Shown here piece by piece: positions 25,193-34,465 of a stretch of DNA of 64,000 nucleotides (position 1 is its first letter; every line of letters starts with the position of its first letter). Both the position numbers and the translations under genes were made by a program. The stretch comes from Flavipsychrobacter sp. (GTDB taxonomy: Bacteria; Bacteroidota; Bacteroidia; Chitinophagales; Chitinophagaceae), in assembly GCA_041392855.1 (NCBI GenBank), contig JAWKLD010000001.1, forward strand, positions 2,404,001 through 2,468,000. The letters run 5' to 3'. The notes beneath the pieces were generated by a model, which was not told the origin of the DNA, did no database searches, and worked only from the letters and a program-made list of their open reading frames with translations.

Positions 25193-26635
25193 TTAGGGCA
25201 TCATCGTATTTACTGCGGTCGCTGTCATTTCTAACAACGGCTTTGGATAAACACCTAAAAATATGATAAGGCCAATAATAATAGCCAACCCAATGTATTC
25301 GTTTGTTGTAAGGTCTTTACCTTCTTTCATCTCTACCACACTACCATAAGCAGTACGCTGTATCATATTCAGCGTATATACTGCTCCTAGTATCACACCT
25401 AAACCTGCTATCACCATAAAGGTAATATGGTATTCGGAAGCGCTTTGGAACAAGCCGTTGAACAGCATAAACTCGCCCACAAACCCATTTGTAAGTGGCA
25501 GTGCTATATTAGCTAAAGACACGATCACTAATGCAATGGCCATCTTTGGTGCAGCCGTAGCCATACCACCCAGCTTGCTCATGTTGCGTGTACCGTAGCG
25601 TTGCTCTATCATATGTACGATTACCCACATACCTGCTATATTGATACCGTGGTTGAACATCTGTACTGCCAACCCATGCATACCTACATTAGTACCAGCA
25701 AAAGCAGCGGCACTCATCAAGCCCATATGCGCAATAGAGGAATAAGCCACTAATCGCTTCAGGTCTTTTTGCACAATAGCTAATAGTGATGCATAAACAA
25801 TACCTATTATAGATAATGTAATTACTGTGTCAGACCAATAAGCTACTCCTTCCGGCAACACAGGTAACAACCAACGAAGCACTGCAAACAAACCCATTTT
25901 CACCATCAATGCGCTAAGCACAATGGTAACAGGTGTTGGCGATTGCTCATAAGTATCTGGCTGCCAAGTGTGGAATGGGAATATCGGCATCTTGATAGCA
26001 AAAGCTATAAAGATCAACCAGAATAACCATTGCTGCTGGTCTACAGGCAAAGAACTACCTACGCGTACGATATGTTCCCAGGCAAATGAGGTACCTCCTG
26101 CACTTTGTGTCGCTAAATATATAATTGCTGCTAGTAGCATTAAGCTACCAACGAATGTATAGATAAAGAACTTTAATGTAACCGCAATACGTCTTTCGCC
26201 ACCCCATTGCGAGCAAAGGAAGTATACGGGTATTAATGCCAACTCCCAGAAGAAGTAGAACAGCAATGCATCACTAGCTAAGAATACACCTGTAATACCC
26301 GCTTGAGACAACAATAATAAACCGTAAAAAGAACCTTGATTGTCTACTTTCTTATTCAAACCACTGATGTATACCACCAACATCACAATACTCACCAGCA
26401 GGCTAAGCATTGTACTCACGCCATCAGCTACAAAACTAAGTTTAGTACCTAGCGTTGGTATCCAATCCATGCTCCAACTTACAGGTGCAGTATAGGCATC
26501 CATACCTACTAATGCTCCTACAACAAGTGTTATCACCGTACTGGCAATAGCAGTACCTTTTACAGAATCATTTTTTACAAAAAGACTGTATATGCCTGCT
26601 ATTAAAGGAACTACTATGAGTAATGTTACTATCAT
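25193..26635 (-). CDS. nuoM: NADH-quinone oxidoreductase subunit M
   Basis: A 480-residue antiporter-like membrane subunit of complex I. Diagnostic segments are LLFYFFWELALIPVYFLCSQ (with the conserved Glu), FAIKMPIFPFHTWQPDTYEQ, KDLKRLVAYSSIAHMGLM and NGFVGEFMLFNGLFQSA. It provides a proton-translocation channel between NuoL and NuoN. It lies 28 bases after nuoL and 33 bases before nuoN in transcription order. Length is normal. Confidence 0.95.
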   Translation of the reverse strand: MIVTLLIVVPLIAGIYSLFVKNDSVKGTAIASTVITLVVGALVGMDAYTAPVSWSMDWIPTLGTKLSFVADGVSTMLSLLVSIVMLVVYISGLNKKVDNQGSFYGLLLLSQAGITGVFLASDALLFYFFWELALIPVYFLCSQWGGERRIAVTLKFFIYTFVGSLMLLAAIIYLATQSAGGTSFAWEHIVRVGSSLPVDQQQWLFWLIFIAFAIKMPIFPFHTWQPDTYEQSPTPVTIVLSALMVKMGLFAVLRWLLPVLPEGVAYWSDTVITLSIIGIVYASLLAIVQKDLKRLVAYSSIAHMGLMSAAAFAGTNVGMHGLAVQMFNHGINIAGMWVIVHMIEQRYGTRNMSKLGGMATAAPKMAIALVIVSLANIALPLTNGFVGEFMLFNGLFQSASEYHITFMVIAGLGVILGAVYTLNMIQRTAYGSVVEMKEGKDLTTNEYIGLAIIIGLIIFLGVYPKPLLEMTATAVNTMMP

Positions 26636-26663
26636 GATACTTATGCAGTATGCTATCTAATTA

Positions 26664-28541
26664 TTATTGTATCCACAAAAAGGTAAAGGCAAACAACAAT
26701 GTTATACCAATAACCATTATAAAAATGTAAAAGCCTACCAGACCACTTTGCATTAATCGTACACGATTACTACCCCAATGGATGCCCTTACCTATTCCAT
26801 TCACCAACCCGTCAATACCCATCTTCTCTACTATATTATTCAATACAGTTGATAACGCACCTATCGGACGAACGATAACTGTATCATACAACTCATCTAT
26901 ATACCATTTGTTTTCCAATGCCTTTGCAATACCTGTGTTTGGTGCAAAGTTGGCTTTCTTAGTAGTACTACGTGCTACAAATATCATTACTATTACCAGT
27001 ACAGTAGATAAACCCATCAACATCCATTCTGTATTATGGTCTAAGTGATGTTGGTTAAAGTTTTGTACTACAGGTCTTAGATATTCATTTAATATATGGT
27101 GCTCTGTAATTACTGCAGGCAAACCTACATAACCACCTATCACTGCCAATATTGCCAATACAACCAAAGGCATTGTAATAGCAGCAGGGCTCTCGTGCAG
27201 ATGATGTTTTTGTTCTTCAGTTCCTCTGAATGTTCCTGTGAAGGTTAGGAAGTATAAACGGAACATGTAGAAAGCTGTCATCAATGCAGCACCTAGTGTT
27301 AGGTAATACATTACTGGGCTATGTGCATATACAGAAGCTAATATTTCGTCTTTTGAGAAGAAACCTGAGAAACCTGGTATGCCTGAGATAGCCAAGCAGC
27401 CTATCAAGAAGGTAGAACCTGTAATACGCATATGCTTGTTCAAACCACCCATTTTGCGAATGTCTTGTTCACCCCCCATAGCGTGTATCACACTACCAGA
27501 ACCTAAGAACAATAAGGCTTTGAAGAAGGCATGCGTCATCACATGGAATACTGCTGTTGTATACGCTCCCATACCTAAAGCCAAGAACATAAAGCCTAAC
27601 TGACTCACAGTAGAGTATGCCAATACTTTCTTAATATCATATTGTTTGATAGCAATGCTCGCCGCTAATATTGCTGTAGCCAATCCAATTATAGCTACTA
27701 GATCCATAGCCATTGGTGCCAGATTGTATAATGCATTACTACGTGCTATCATATAGATACCTGCCGTTACCATGGTAGCAGCGTGTATCAATGCAGATAC
27801 AGGAGTAGGGCCTGCCATCGCATCAGGTAGCCATGTATATAAAGGTATCTGAGCACTCTTACCCATAGCACCTATAAAGAAGCAGATAGCTATCCAATTA
27901 GTTAGATCACTGGAAGGTGTAGTAGTAGACATGGTGCTAAACAACTCTTGGTAAGAAAGAGTACCAAAGTTGAACAACACTAGTAACATACCTACTAAGA
28001 AACCTAGATCACCAATACGGTTCATCACAAAAGCCTTCTTAGCAGCATTTGTATTTTCTCTTTCTTTAAACCAGAAGCCGATCAATAGATAAGAACAAAG
28101 TCCTACACCTTCCCAACCGATGAACATGATCAAATAGTTGCCACCTAATACGAGTAACAACATTGAGAAAACAAACAAGTTCAAATAAGCGAAATACTTG
28201 GTCATGCCCTCATCATCATGCATATACGATGTAGAGTACACATGTATTAAGAAACCAATACCTGTAATGATCAATAAGAATAGAGACGACAAGGCATCTA
28301 CTTGGAAAGCAAATGGTATATATAGCTTACCCGAATGGATAAAATCGAATAAGTGAACCGTAGTAGCCGTACCACTACTTTTCACCTCGAAGAAAATACC
28401 TAAAGAAACTAAGAATGAAGCCAATACGGCCACACTACCAATAACACCACCGGCTGCTTTCGGAACTTTCTTCCAACCAATACCATTGATAAGGAAACCT
28501 ATCAACGGAAATAACGGAACTAAATAAACTAAGTTTGTCAT
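26664..28541 (-). CDS. nuoL: NADH-quinone oxidoreductase subunit L
   Basis: A 625-residue membrane subunit at the distal end of the complex I membrane arm, with the antiporter fold and the C-terminal lateral helix. Motifs are FIGWEGVGLCSYLLIGFWF, NRIGDLGFLVGMLL, QIPLYTWLPDAMAGPTPVSA, KKVLAYSTVSQLGFMFLALG and GIPGFSGFFSKDEIL. The last stretch (KANFAPNTGIAKALENKWYI onward) is the amphipathic and terminal helix region. It follows nuoK by 19 bases and precedes nuoM by 28 bases. Length is typical. Confidence 0.95.
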   Translation of the reverse strand: MTNLVYLVPLFPLIGFLINGIGWKKVPKAAGGVIGSVAVLASFLVSLGIFFEVKSSGTATTVHLFDFIHSGKLYIPFAFQVDALSSLFLLIITGIGFLIHVYSTSYMHDDEGMTKYFAYLNLFVFSMLLLVLGGNYLIMFIGWEGVGLCSYLLIGFWFKERENTNAAKKAFVMNRIGDLGFLVGMLLVLFNFGTLSYQELFSTMSTTTPSSDLTNWIAICFFIGAMGKSAQIPLYTWLPDAMAGPTPVSALIHAATMVTAGIYMIARSNALYNLAPMAMDLVAIIGLATAILAASIAIKQYDIKKVLAYSTVSQLGFMFLALGMGAYTTAVFHVMTHAFFKALLFLGSGSVIHAMGGEQDIRKMGGLNKHMRITGSTFLIGCLAISGIPGFSGFFSKDEILASVYAHSPVMYYLTLGAALMTAFYMFRLYFLTFTGTFRGTEEQKHHLHESPAAITMPLVVLAILAVIGGYVGLPAVITEHHILNEYLRPVVQNFNQHHLDHNTEWMLMGLSTVLVIVMIFVARSTTKKANFAPNTGIAKALENKWYIDELYDTVIVRPIGALSTVLNNIVEKMGIDGLVNGIGKGIHWGSNRVRLMQSGLVGFYIFIMVIGITLLFAFTFLWIQ

Positions 28542-28560
28542 ACCAAACCCCCGAAGGGTA

Positions 28561-28860
28561 TTAGTGCTTTAATCTGTTTAATATATTAATGTCTACCGAG
28601 TGTACCTTACGATACATCATCACTATTACTGCCAACCCTACCGCTACTTCTGCCGCTGCCACTACCATAATAAAGAACACAAAGATCTGAGCAGAAGCAT
28701 CATTATACATTTTAGAGAACGCCACTAGCAGCAGGTTCACTGCATTAAGCATTAGCTCTATGCACATGAATATAATGATAGCATTACGGCGCATAAGCGT
28801 TCCCATAATGCCGATGCAAAACAATGCGATACTTAAAAACAAATAATATTGTGTAGGCAT
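28561..28860 (-). CDS. nuoK: NADH-quinone oxidoreductase subunit K
   Basis: A 99-residue, three-helix membrane subunit of complex I. The pattern YYLFLSIALFCIGIMGTLMR, IIFMCIELMLNAVNLLLVAF (with the conserved membrane Glu) and AAEVAVGLAVIVMMYRK is characteristic and corresponds to MrpC-type subunits. It sits in the quinone-proximal part of the proton path. It is separated from nuoJ by 3 bases, which implies translational coupling. Confidence 0.95.
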   Translation of the reverse strand: MPTQYYLFLSIALFCIGIMGTLMRRNAIIIFMCIELMLNAVNLLLVAFSKMYNDASAQIFVFFIMVVAAAEVAVGLAVIVMMYRKVHSVDINILNRLKH

Positions 28861-28863
28861 ATC

Positions 28864-29373
28864 TTATTCTGTTACTGGTGTTCCCTTTTTACCTAATACT
28901 ACTGCACCTATCATTGCACTAAGAAAGAGTACACTACTTATTTCAAAAGGCAGAAGGAATTTTGTAAATAACGTTCTACCTAAGTTTTTAATTAATCCTA
29001 TATCTGTTGCTGTTTGCTCTAGCGGCGTTACCGACGCAGAACGTAATGCTGCCAATACCACTAAAAACAACACACCACCTGACACACCACCTGCTATTTG
29101 TATCAACAGATTTTTCTGTGGTTCTGTATCTGCATTCAAGTTCATCAACATGATGACGAAGAGAAACAGTACCATAATAGCCCCTGCGTAAACGATAACG
29201 TTTACAATGGCTAAGAACTGAGCATTCATTAATATATAATGTCCTGATATGGCAAAAAAGGTTGCGATCAGAAACAATACACTACTTACAGGGTTGCGGC
29301 TCAAGACCACACCAAGTGCACAGCCAATGGCAATTACTGTAAGGAACCAAAAAAGTATTTCGTATAAGCTCAT
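28864..29373 (-). CDS. nuoJ: NADH-quinone oxidoreductase subunit J
   Basis: A 169-residue, five-helix membrane subunit of complex I. SRNPVSSVLFLIATFFAISG, ILMNAQFLAIVNVIVYAGAI and MVLFLFVIMLMNL are the family's signature helices, with the conserved Tyr-Ala-Gly segment of helix 3. The C-terminal helix has LFLSAMIGAVVLGKK. It lies 5 bases after nuoI and 3 bases before nuoK. Confidence 0.94.
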   Translation of the reverse strand: MSLYEILFWFLTVIAIGCALGVVLSRNPVSSVLFLIATFFAISGHYILMNAQFLAIVNVIVYAGAIMVLFLFVIMLMNLNADTEPQKNLLIQIAGGVSGGVLFLVVLAALRSASVTPLEQTATDIGLIKNLGRTLFTKFLLPFEISSVLFLSAMIGAVVLGKKGTPVTE

Positions 29374-29378
29374 ATCAC

Positions 29379-29888
29379 TTATTTATCCTCCTTCACTTTA
29401 GGGTGAGGAATCAAAAGGTCTTCTTTTTTATAAATCATCTTACTACGCTCGTAGTGCGTAGGCATTAATGTCTCACTTAGATATACTGCATCTTTAGGGC
29501 AAGCTTCTTCGCAATTGCCACAAAATATACAACGCAACATATTTATCTCATACTTAGCTGCATATTTCTCTTCACGATATAGGTGCTGTTCATCAGGCTT
29601 ACGCTCTGCAGCTTCCATCGTGATCGCTTCAGCCGGACAAGCTAGTGCGCAAAGTCCGCATGCTGTACAGTTCTCTCTTCCCTCTTCATCACGGTTCAGT
29701 ATGTGCAAGCCACGAAACACAGGGCTAAACGGACGTTTTTCTTCCGGATAGCTTACCGTAGCAGGCTTTTTAAATATATGACCCAGCGTTATGCTCAAGC
29801 CCTTGGCTATGGAAGGAAGATATATCTTCTCTCCAAAGGTCATTGGACTACGATCTACCGCTTTCGATTTGTTCGTTAGTTTTTCCAT
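29379..29888 (-). CDS. nuoI: NADH-quinone oxidoreductase subunit I
   Basis: A 169-residue ferredoxin-like subunit that carries the two tetranuclear clusters N6a and N6b, passing electrons from the NuoG side to NuoB. The two motifs CTACGLCALACPAEAI and CIFCGNCEEACPKDAV are both complete with four Cys each. The N-terminal stretch GLSITLGHIFKKPATVSYPE is the usual membrane-facing helix. It is 5 bases from each neighbour (nuoH and nuoJ), so coupled translation is likely. Confidence 0.95.
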   Translation of the reverse strand: MEKLTNKSKAVDRSPMTFGEKIYLPSIAKGLSITLGHIFKKPATVSYPEEKRPFSPVFRGLHILNRDEEGRENCTACGLCALACPAEAITMEAAERKPDEQHLYREEKYAAKYEINMLRCIFCGNCEEACPKDAVYLSETLMPTHYERSKMIYKKEDLLIPHPKVKEDK

Positions 29889-29893
29889 TATCC

Positions 29894-30964
29894 TTATTTA
29901 AACACCCACAAAATCAACGCTCCGGTTATCAGCATGTTTACCAACGCTAGTGGTATCAATGATTTCCAACCTAGCTTCATCAACTGGTCGTAACGGAAAC
30001 GTGGTAACGTCCAGCGAATGAACATGAAAAACAATATGGTACAAATAATTTTTGTCAAGAATACTAATACACAAATAGCTGTGTATATCAATGGTGGTGC
30101 TGCAGCCGCTACCTGATCCATGAATGGGAAGTTGTACCCACCAAAGAAAAGTGTAATAATTACCGCCGAGCTAATGAATAGGTTGATGTACTCTGCAAAA
30201 AGATAAAAACCCAGTTTCATTGAAGAATACTCTTGGTGGTAACCCATGTTCAACTCACTCTCACACTCTGCCAAGTCAAATGGTGCACGGTTTAATTCTG
30301 CAAAAGAACAAACCAAGAATATCAAGAAGCCTAGAGGCTGCTTAAAGAAGTTCCAAGTGAAATAACCGTCACTCCAGAAACCATGTTGTTGCTCTACTAT
30401 CTCGCGCATACTCAAAGTACCCGTCATCAACAGCAAGGCTACCAAACTGATACCAAAAGCCAACTCATAAGAAACAGCCTGTGCCGCTGCACGAATACTA
30501 CTCAACAAAGAGAACTTGTTGTTAGAAGCCCATCCGCCTAGCATCACACCATATACACCTATACTTAATATACCAAAGATGAACAGGATACCTATATTGA
30601 TATCTGCCATCTGTAGTGATATTACTTTGCCCGATTCTGTAACATAATCAGGACCCCAAGGTATTACCACACTCGTCAAACATGCGGTAAGCATGGCTAA
30701 CGATGGTCCGAGAATGAATAAGAATCTTGTAGAACGTTCAGGAGTGATCTCCTCTTTAAAGAAAAGTTTACCGCCATCGGCCAATGGTTGTAGCAAACCA
30801 AATGGACCAGCACGGTTAGGACCCCTACGGTCTTGCATAATAGCAGCCACCTTACGCTCGCCCCAAGTAGCATACATAGCTACACCAAGTGACCCCAGCA
30901 AGATAACTGTGCCTAGAATGAATTTCTCTATAATAAAGGCTGTATCAATATCAAGTAACAGCAT
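29894..30964 (-). CDS. nuoH: NADH-quinone oxidoreductase subunit H
   Basis: A 356-residue, eight-helix membrane subunit that forms much of the quinone chamber together with NuoB and NuoD. Highly conserved motifs are ERKVAAIMQDRRGPNRAGPF, GLLQPLADGGKLFFKEEI, SELNRAPFDLAECESELNMG-like (here AELNRAPFDLAECESELNMG) and RWTLPRFRYDQLMKLGWKSL. The family fit is unambiguous and the length slightly above the minimal form because of two loops. It lies 32 bases after nuoG. Confidence 0.95.
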   Translation of the reverse strand: MLLLDIDTAFIIEKFILGTVILLGSLGVAMYATWGERKVAAIMQDRRGPNRAGPFGLLQPLADGGKLFFKEEITPERSTRFLFILGPSLAMLTACLTSVVIPWGPDYVTESGKVISLQMADINIGILFIFGILSIGVYGVMLGGWASNNKFSLLSSIRAAAQAVSYELAFGISLVALLLMTGTLSMREIVEQQHGFWSDGYFTWNFFKQPLGFLIFLVCSFAELNRAPFDLAECESELNMGYHQEYSSMKLGFYLFAEYINLFISSAVIITLFFGGYNFPFMDQVAAAAPPLIYTAICVLVFLTKIICTILFFMFIRWTLPRFRYDQLMKLGWKSLIPLALVNMLITGALILWVFK

Positions 30965-30996
30965 AGTGGCGCAAAAGTAATTAGTTGTTTATATTT

Positions 30997-32091
30997 TTAA
31001 TTGCCTTTCTTTTCAAAATCATCAGAATGTGCCGGTCCAGCTATTTTAGACAGGTCTACATTAGGTTTATTCACATCACTCTCGTCATGTATATTCAGCA
31101 AAAGCTTAGGGTCTTTACCTATTACCTTGTCTATCAACACAGGTTGTGGCTTTGTATTTACATAATGCCCTTGAGAGATAACACTATGTCTGCTAATATT
31201 TGACGGGCCTTCTATCACCCAATCTTTTGTGTCTTTTTTATGGAAACGACAATCGTTACAGATCCATCCTTCTACCTCACCCCACTGGTCTTTACGCGCT
31301 GTAACACGGAATACTTCATCTCCGCGATACCATAAACGTGCTTTACCACAACATTTAGGGTTATCACAATCGCGATGCGCGTCTACCGGTTTAGTAAACC
31401 ATACACGATTCTTAAAGCGGAACGTTTTATCCGTCAATGCACCTACAGGGCATACATCTATTACGTTTCCTATAAACTCGTTATTTAGGCTTTTACCTAA
31501 TAACGTACTGATCTCAGCTTTATCGCCACGCTCTAATACACCATGCTCACGCTTTTCCGTCAACTGCTCGGCAGTGTACACACAACGGTAGCAAAGGATA
31601 CAACGTGTCATGTGTAGTGATATATAATCACCAATATCTTCTTTCTCAAAAGTACGGCGGTCGAACTCGTAACGAGTGCCTGAAGCACCGTGCTCATAGC
31701 TCAGGTCTTGTAAATGACACTCCCCCGCTTGGTCGCATACAGGACAATCTAACGGGTGGTTGATGAGTAACATCTCCACCACACCTTTTCTAGCCTCTAC
31801 CACACGTGGAGAAGTGATGTTCTTCACTTCCATGCCATCCATCACACCCGTACGGCAACTAGCCATTAACTTAGGCATTGGGCGAGGATCCTTCTCGGAA
31901 CCTTTGCTCACCTCTACCAAGCAGGTACGGCACTTACCACCACTACCTTCCAACTTGCTATAGTAGCACATAGCCGGAGGGGTAACATCACCACCGATCT
32001 GACGGGCAGCTTCCAGTATAGTAGTACCAGGGTCTACCTCAACTGTGATGTTATCTATCGTTACTTTAAACTTTTGTGCCTGTTCAGACAT
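30997..32091 (-). CDS. nuoG: NADH-quinone oxidoreductase subunit G, short form
   Basis: A 364-residue iron-sulphur subunit. It has the N-terminal 2Fe-2S ferredoxin domain (MCYYSKLEGSGGKCRTCLVE), the His-Cys3 cluster motif (HPLDCPVCDQAGECHLQDLS), a ferredoxin-like pair (RCILCYRCVYTAEQ, VIDVCPVGALTDKTF) and a further Cys group (CDNPKCCGKARLWYRGDE ... CNDC). The large molybdopterin-type C-terminal domain of the usual 700-900-residue NuoG is absent. Short NuoG proteins are known in Bacteroidota, so this is probably not a truncation: the flanking genes are intact and the spacing is tight. It passes electrons from NuoE/F to NuoI. Confidence 0.9.
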   Translation of the reverse strand: MSEQAQKFKVTIDNITVEVDPGTTILEAARQIGGDVTPPAMCYYSKLEGSGGKCRTCLVEVSKGSEKDPRPMPKLMASCRTGVMDGMEVKNITSPRVVEARKGVVEMLLINHPLDCPVCDQAGECHLQDLSYEHGASGTRYEFDRRTFEKEDIGDYISLHMTRCILCYRCVYTAEQLTEKREHGVLERGDKAEISTLLGKSLNNEFIGNVIDVCPVGALTDKTFRFKNRVWFTKPVDAHRDCDNPKCCGKARLWYRGDEVFRVTARKDQWGEVEGWICNDCRFHKKDTKDWVIEGPSNISRHSVISQGHYVNTKPQPVLIDKVIGKDPKLLLNIHDESDVNKPNVDLSKIAGPAHSDDFEKKGN

Positions 32092-32106
32092 ATTCGTTCT
32101 TGTATT

Positions 32107-33462
32107 TTAAGCATTTGCTTCCACTACCGGAGGTAATGGATCCGCATAATGCGCTAAACCAAAGTTTCTTTTTTGTGACTCTTCAGGGTTTTTCACGTGC
32201 CATTCAAACTCATCGCGGAAGTGACGGATAGCTGCTGCTACCGGCCATGCCGCCGCATCGCCTAACGGGCAAATGGTATTCCCTTCTATCTTACCTTGAA
32301 TATCCCAAAGCAAGTCTATATCACTCATCTTTCCTTTTCCGTACTCGATGTTCTTTAATATTTTATACATCCAACCCGTACCCTCACGGCATGGACTACA
32401 TTGTCCACAACTCTCGTGGTTGTAGAAATGTGCTAAGCTCATAGTATGGCGTACTACACACTGGTCTTCATCCATTACAATGAAACCTCCCGACCCCATC
32501 ATAGTACCAGTTTGGAAACCACCATCAGATAAACTCTCGTAGTTCATGTAGCGTGTTTCTCCTTTTGCTGTCTTTAGCAACAAGTTGGCAGGAACTATAG
32601 GTACAGATGAACCACCAGGTATACAAGCCTTCAAACGCTTACCATTAGGTATACCACCACAATATTTATCAGAGAAAATAAACTCTTCAACAGAGATGGT
32701 CATATCTATTTCGTAAACGCCTGGCTTATTGATATTACCACAAGCCGATAATAGCTTAGTACCTGTAGAGCGACCTACACCTATTTTAGCATACTCTGCG
32801 CCACCCATATTCATGATTGGCACAACGGCGGCTAAAGTTTCTACGTTGTTCACCACCGTAGGGCGACCCCAAACACCTTTCACAGCTGGGAATGGAGGTT
32901 TGATACGCGGGTTACCACGCTTGCCTTCCAAGCTTTCTATTAGTGCAGTTTCTTCACCGCAGATATAAGCACCTGCTCCACGCTGTACGTATATCTCACA
33001 GTCAAACCCCGAACCTTGAATGTTTTTACCTAACCATCCATTGTTCTTCGCCTCAGTTATTGCTTGCTCTAGTATATCTACTATCCAAGCATACTCACCA
33101 CGTATATATATATATGTAGCATTGCTACCCAAAGCAAAACTACTCACGATCAAACCCTCAACTAACAAGTGAGGGATAAACTCCATTAAATAACGGTCTT
33201 TAAACGTACCCGGCTCCGACTCGTCGGCATTACATACCAAGTGACGAGGCACACCTTCGGGCTTAGCCAAAAAGCTCCACTTCAACCCTGTAGGGAAACC
33301 CGCACCACCACGACCACGAAGACCACTGGTTTTCACTTCTTCCACTATTTCGTCGGGCGTCATTTTTAACGCCTTCTCTACAGAGCGGTAACCACCATGC
33401 TTACGATAGGTATCGTAATAACGAATACCTTCTACATGTGCATGTTCTAATAATAGTTTCAT
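32107..33462 (-). CDS. nuoF: NADH-quinone oxidoreductase subunit F
   Basis: A 451-residue subunit that binds NADH and FMN and holds the first tetranuclear cluster, N3. Motifs are LRGRGGAGFPTGLKWSFL (FMN and NADH site), CNADESEPGTFKDRYLME, RGAGAYICGEETALIESLEG and the cluster motif ESCGQCSPCREGTGWM with the later TICPLGDAAAWPV Cys. It is the entry point of electrons into complex I. In this operon it is separated from nuoE by an extra NTF2-like gene, where most genomes have the two adjacent. Confidence 0.95.
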   Translation of the reverse strand: MKLLLEHAHVEGIRYYDTYRKHGGYRSVEKALKMTPDEIVEEVKTSGLRGRGGAGFPTGLKWSFLAKPEGVPRHLVCNADESEPGTFKDRYLMEFIPHLLVEGLIVSSFALGSNATYIYIRGEYAWIVDILEQAITEAKNNGWLGKNIQGSGFDCEIYVQRGAGAYICGEETALIESLEGKRGNPRIKPPFPAVKGVWGRPTVVNNVETLAAVVPIMNMGGAEYAKIGVGRSTGTKLLSACGNINKPGVYEIDMTISVEEFIFSDKYCGGIPNGKRLKACIPGGSSVPIVPANLLLKTAKGETRYMNYESLSDGGFQTGTMMGSGGFIVMDEDQCVVRHTMSLAHFYNHESCGQCSPCREGTGWMYKILKNIEYGKGKMSDIDLLWDIQGKIEGNTICPLGDAAAWPVAAAIRHFRDEFEWHVKNPEESQKRNFGLAHYADPLPPVVEANA

Positions 33463-33492
33463 ATTTATAATTCAATCCTTTCGGACTTGATT

Positions 33493-33930
33493 TTATTTAT
33501 CTTTTATACCTACACTTTGCCTGTTCAACATTACCCAACCTGTCATATTCTGCCACTTCCACGTTTGTAACACATAGAGGTGAAAGACCAACCCCTTACT
33601 GCCTTTGTAGTCTGCATCGATCACCACATCTGCCCTTAGAGTTGCCAACTTTTTTGTCAGCATGATAACCTCTACTTTCTCCGTTTCTACTTTATTATAG
33701 GTAATCGTTCCGTTGAACAGATCATCTATCAACTCCTGCTTCGTTTCCACCCATGTATTGCTATGTCCGTAGCTTAGCTGATGAAACAAAAGCTTCTTTA
33801 AAGCATTACTATCTTTAGCTACAAGCGCTTGGTTAAAAGCCTCTGAAGCTAGTTTCACCCCTTCTTCACTTCTCTGTGCCGATGCACTACTATAAATAAA
33901 GAACAATAATATGACCAAGCAATACCGCAT
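33493..33930 (-). CDS. Secreted NTF2/DUF4440-like protein inside the nuo operon
   Basis: A 145-residue protein with a signal peptide (MRYCLVILLFFIYSSASAQ, cleavage near residue 19) and a single NTF2-like domain of the DUF4440 type: an N-terminal helix (ASEAFNQALVAKDSNALKKL), LLFHQLSYGHSNTWVETKQE and a C-terminal strand pair ending WKWQNMTGWVMLNRQSVG. NTF2-like domains bind small molecules or act as enzymes; no catalytic set can be assigned. It lies 3 bases after nuoE and 30 bases before nuoF on the same strand, so it must be co-transcribed with complex I, yet its export makes it unlikely to be a subunit of the cytoplasmic arm. Function unknown. Confidence 0.78.
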   Translation of the reverse strand: MRYCLVILLFFIYSSASAQRSEEGVKLASEAFNQALVAKDSNALKKLLFHQLSYGHSNTWVETKQELIDDLFNGTITYNKVETEKVEVIMLTKKLATLRADVVIDADYKGSKGLVFHLYVLQTWKWQNMTGWVMLNRQSVGIKDK

Positions 33931-33933
33931 ACA

Positions 33934-34428
33934 CTAGTTGTTTGCAGCAGCTCTTAGGTCATCAATTATCTGGTCTATTTTCTCTTTGGTCAAAAACTCT
34001 TTATAATGTTTACCCAACTGCATCATTGGTGCATAACCACATGCGCCCAAGCATTCAGCAGGTTTCAAAGTAAACAAACCATCATCTGTTGTTTCTCCAG
34101 CCTTAATGTTTAGCTTCTCTTTGATGTAATCAATGATCTCATCACTACCATTCAACATACAAGGCCCTGTTTGGCAAACTTCCAGTACATATTTACCAAC
34201 AGGTTTCAGGTTGAACATGGTATAAAAGGTAGCTACCTCATATACTTCAATCGGCTTGATGCTCAATAGCTCTGCTACATAATCCATTACAGGAGTATCC
34301 AACCAGCCATCAAACTCTTCTTGAGCAATGTGCAACACAGGTATTAAGGCACTTTTTTGCTTCCCTTCCGGGTAGCGTGCCATTATTTCTTTTACCTTAT
34401 TCAGCTTTTCTTCACTAAACTTTATCAT
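33934..34428 (-). CDS. nuoE: NADH-quinone oxidoreductase subunit E
   Basis: A 164-residue thioredoxin-like 2Fe-2S subunit (cluster N1a). The four cluster Cys lie in VCQTGPCMLNGSDEI and ECLGACGYAPMMQLG, with the family helices MARYPEGKQKSALIPVLHIA and VYEVATFYTMFNLKPVGKY. It works with NuoF in the NADH-oxidising module. It starts 37 bases after nuoD; the NTF2-like gene follows after 3 bases. Length is normal. Confidence 0.94.
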   Translation of the reverse strand: MIKFSEEKLNKVKEIMARYPEGKQKSALIPVLHIAQEEFDGWLDTPVMDYVAELLSIKPIEVYEVATFYTMFNLKPVGKYVLEVCQTGPCMLNGSDEIIDYIKEKLNIKAGETTDDGLFTLKPAECLGACGYAPMMQLGKHYKEFLTKEKIDQIIDDLRAAANN

Positions 34429-34465
34429 ACATCAACCCCTACAAGGGTATTAGTTGTTATTAATA

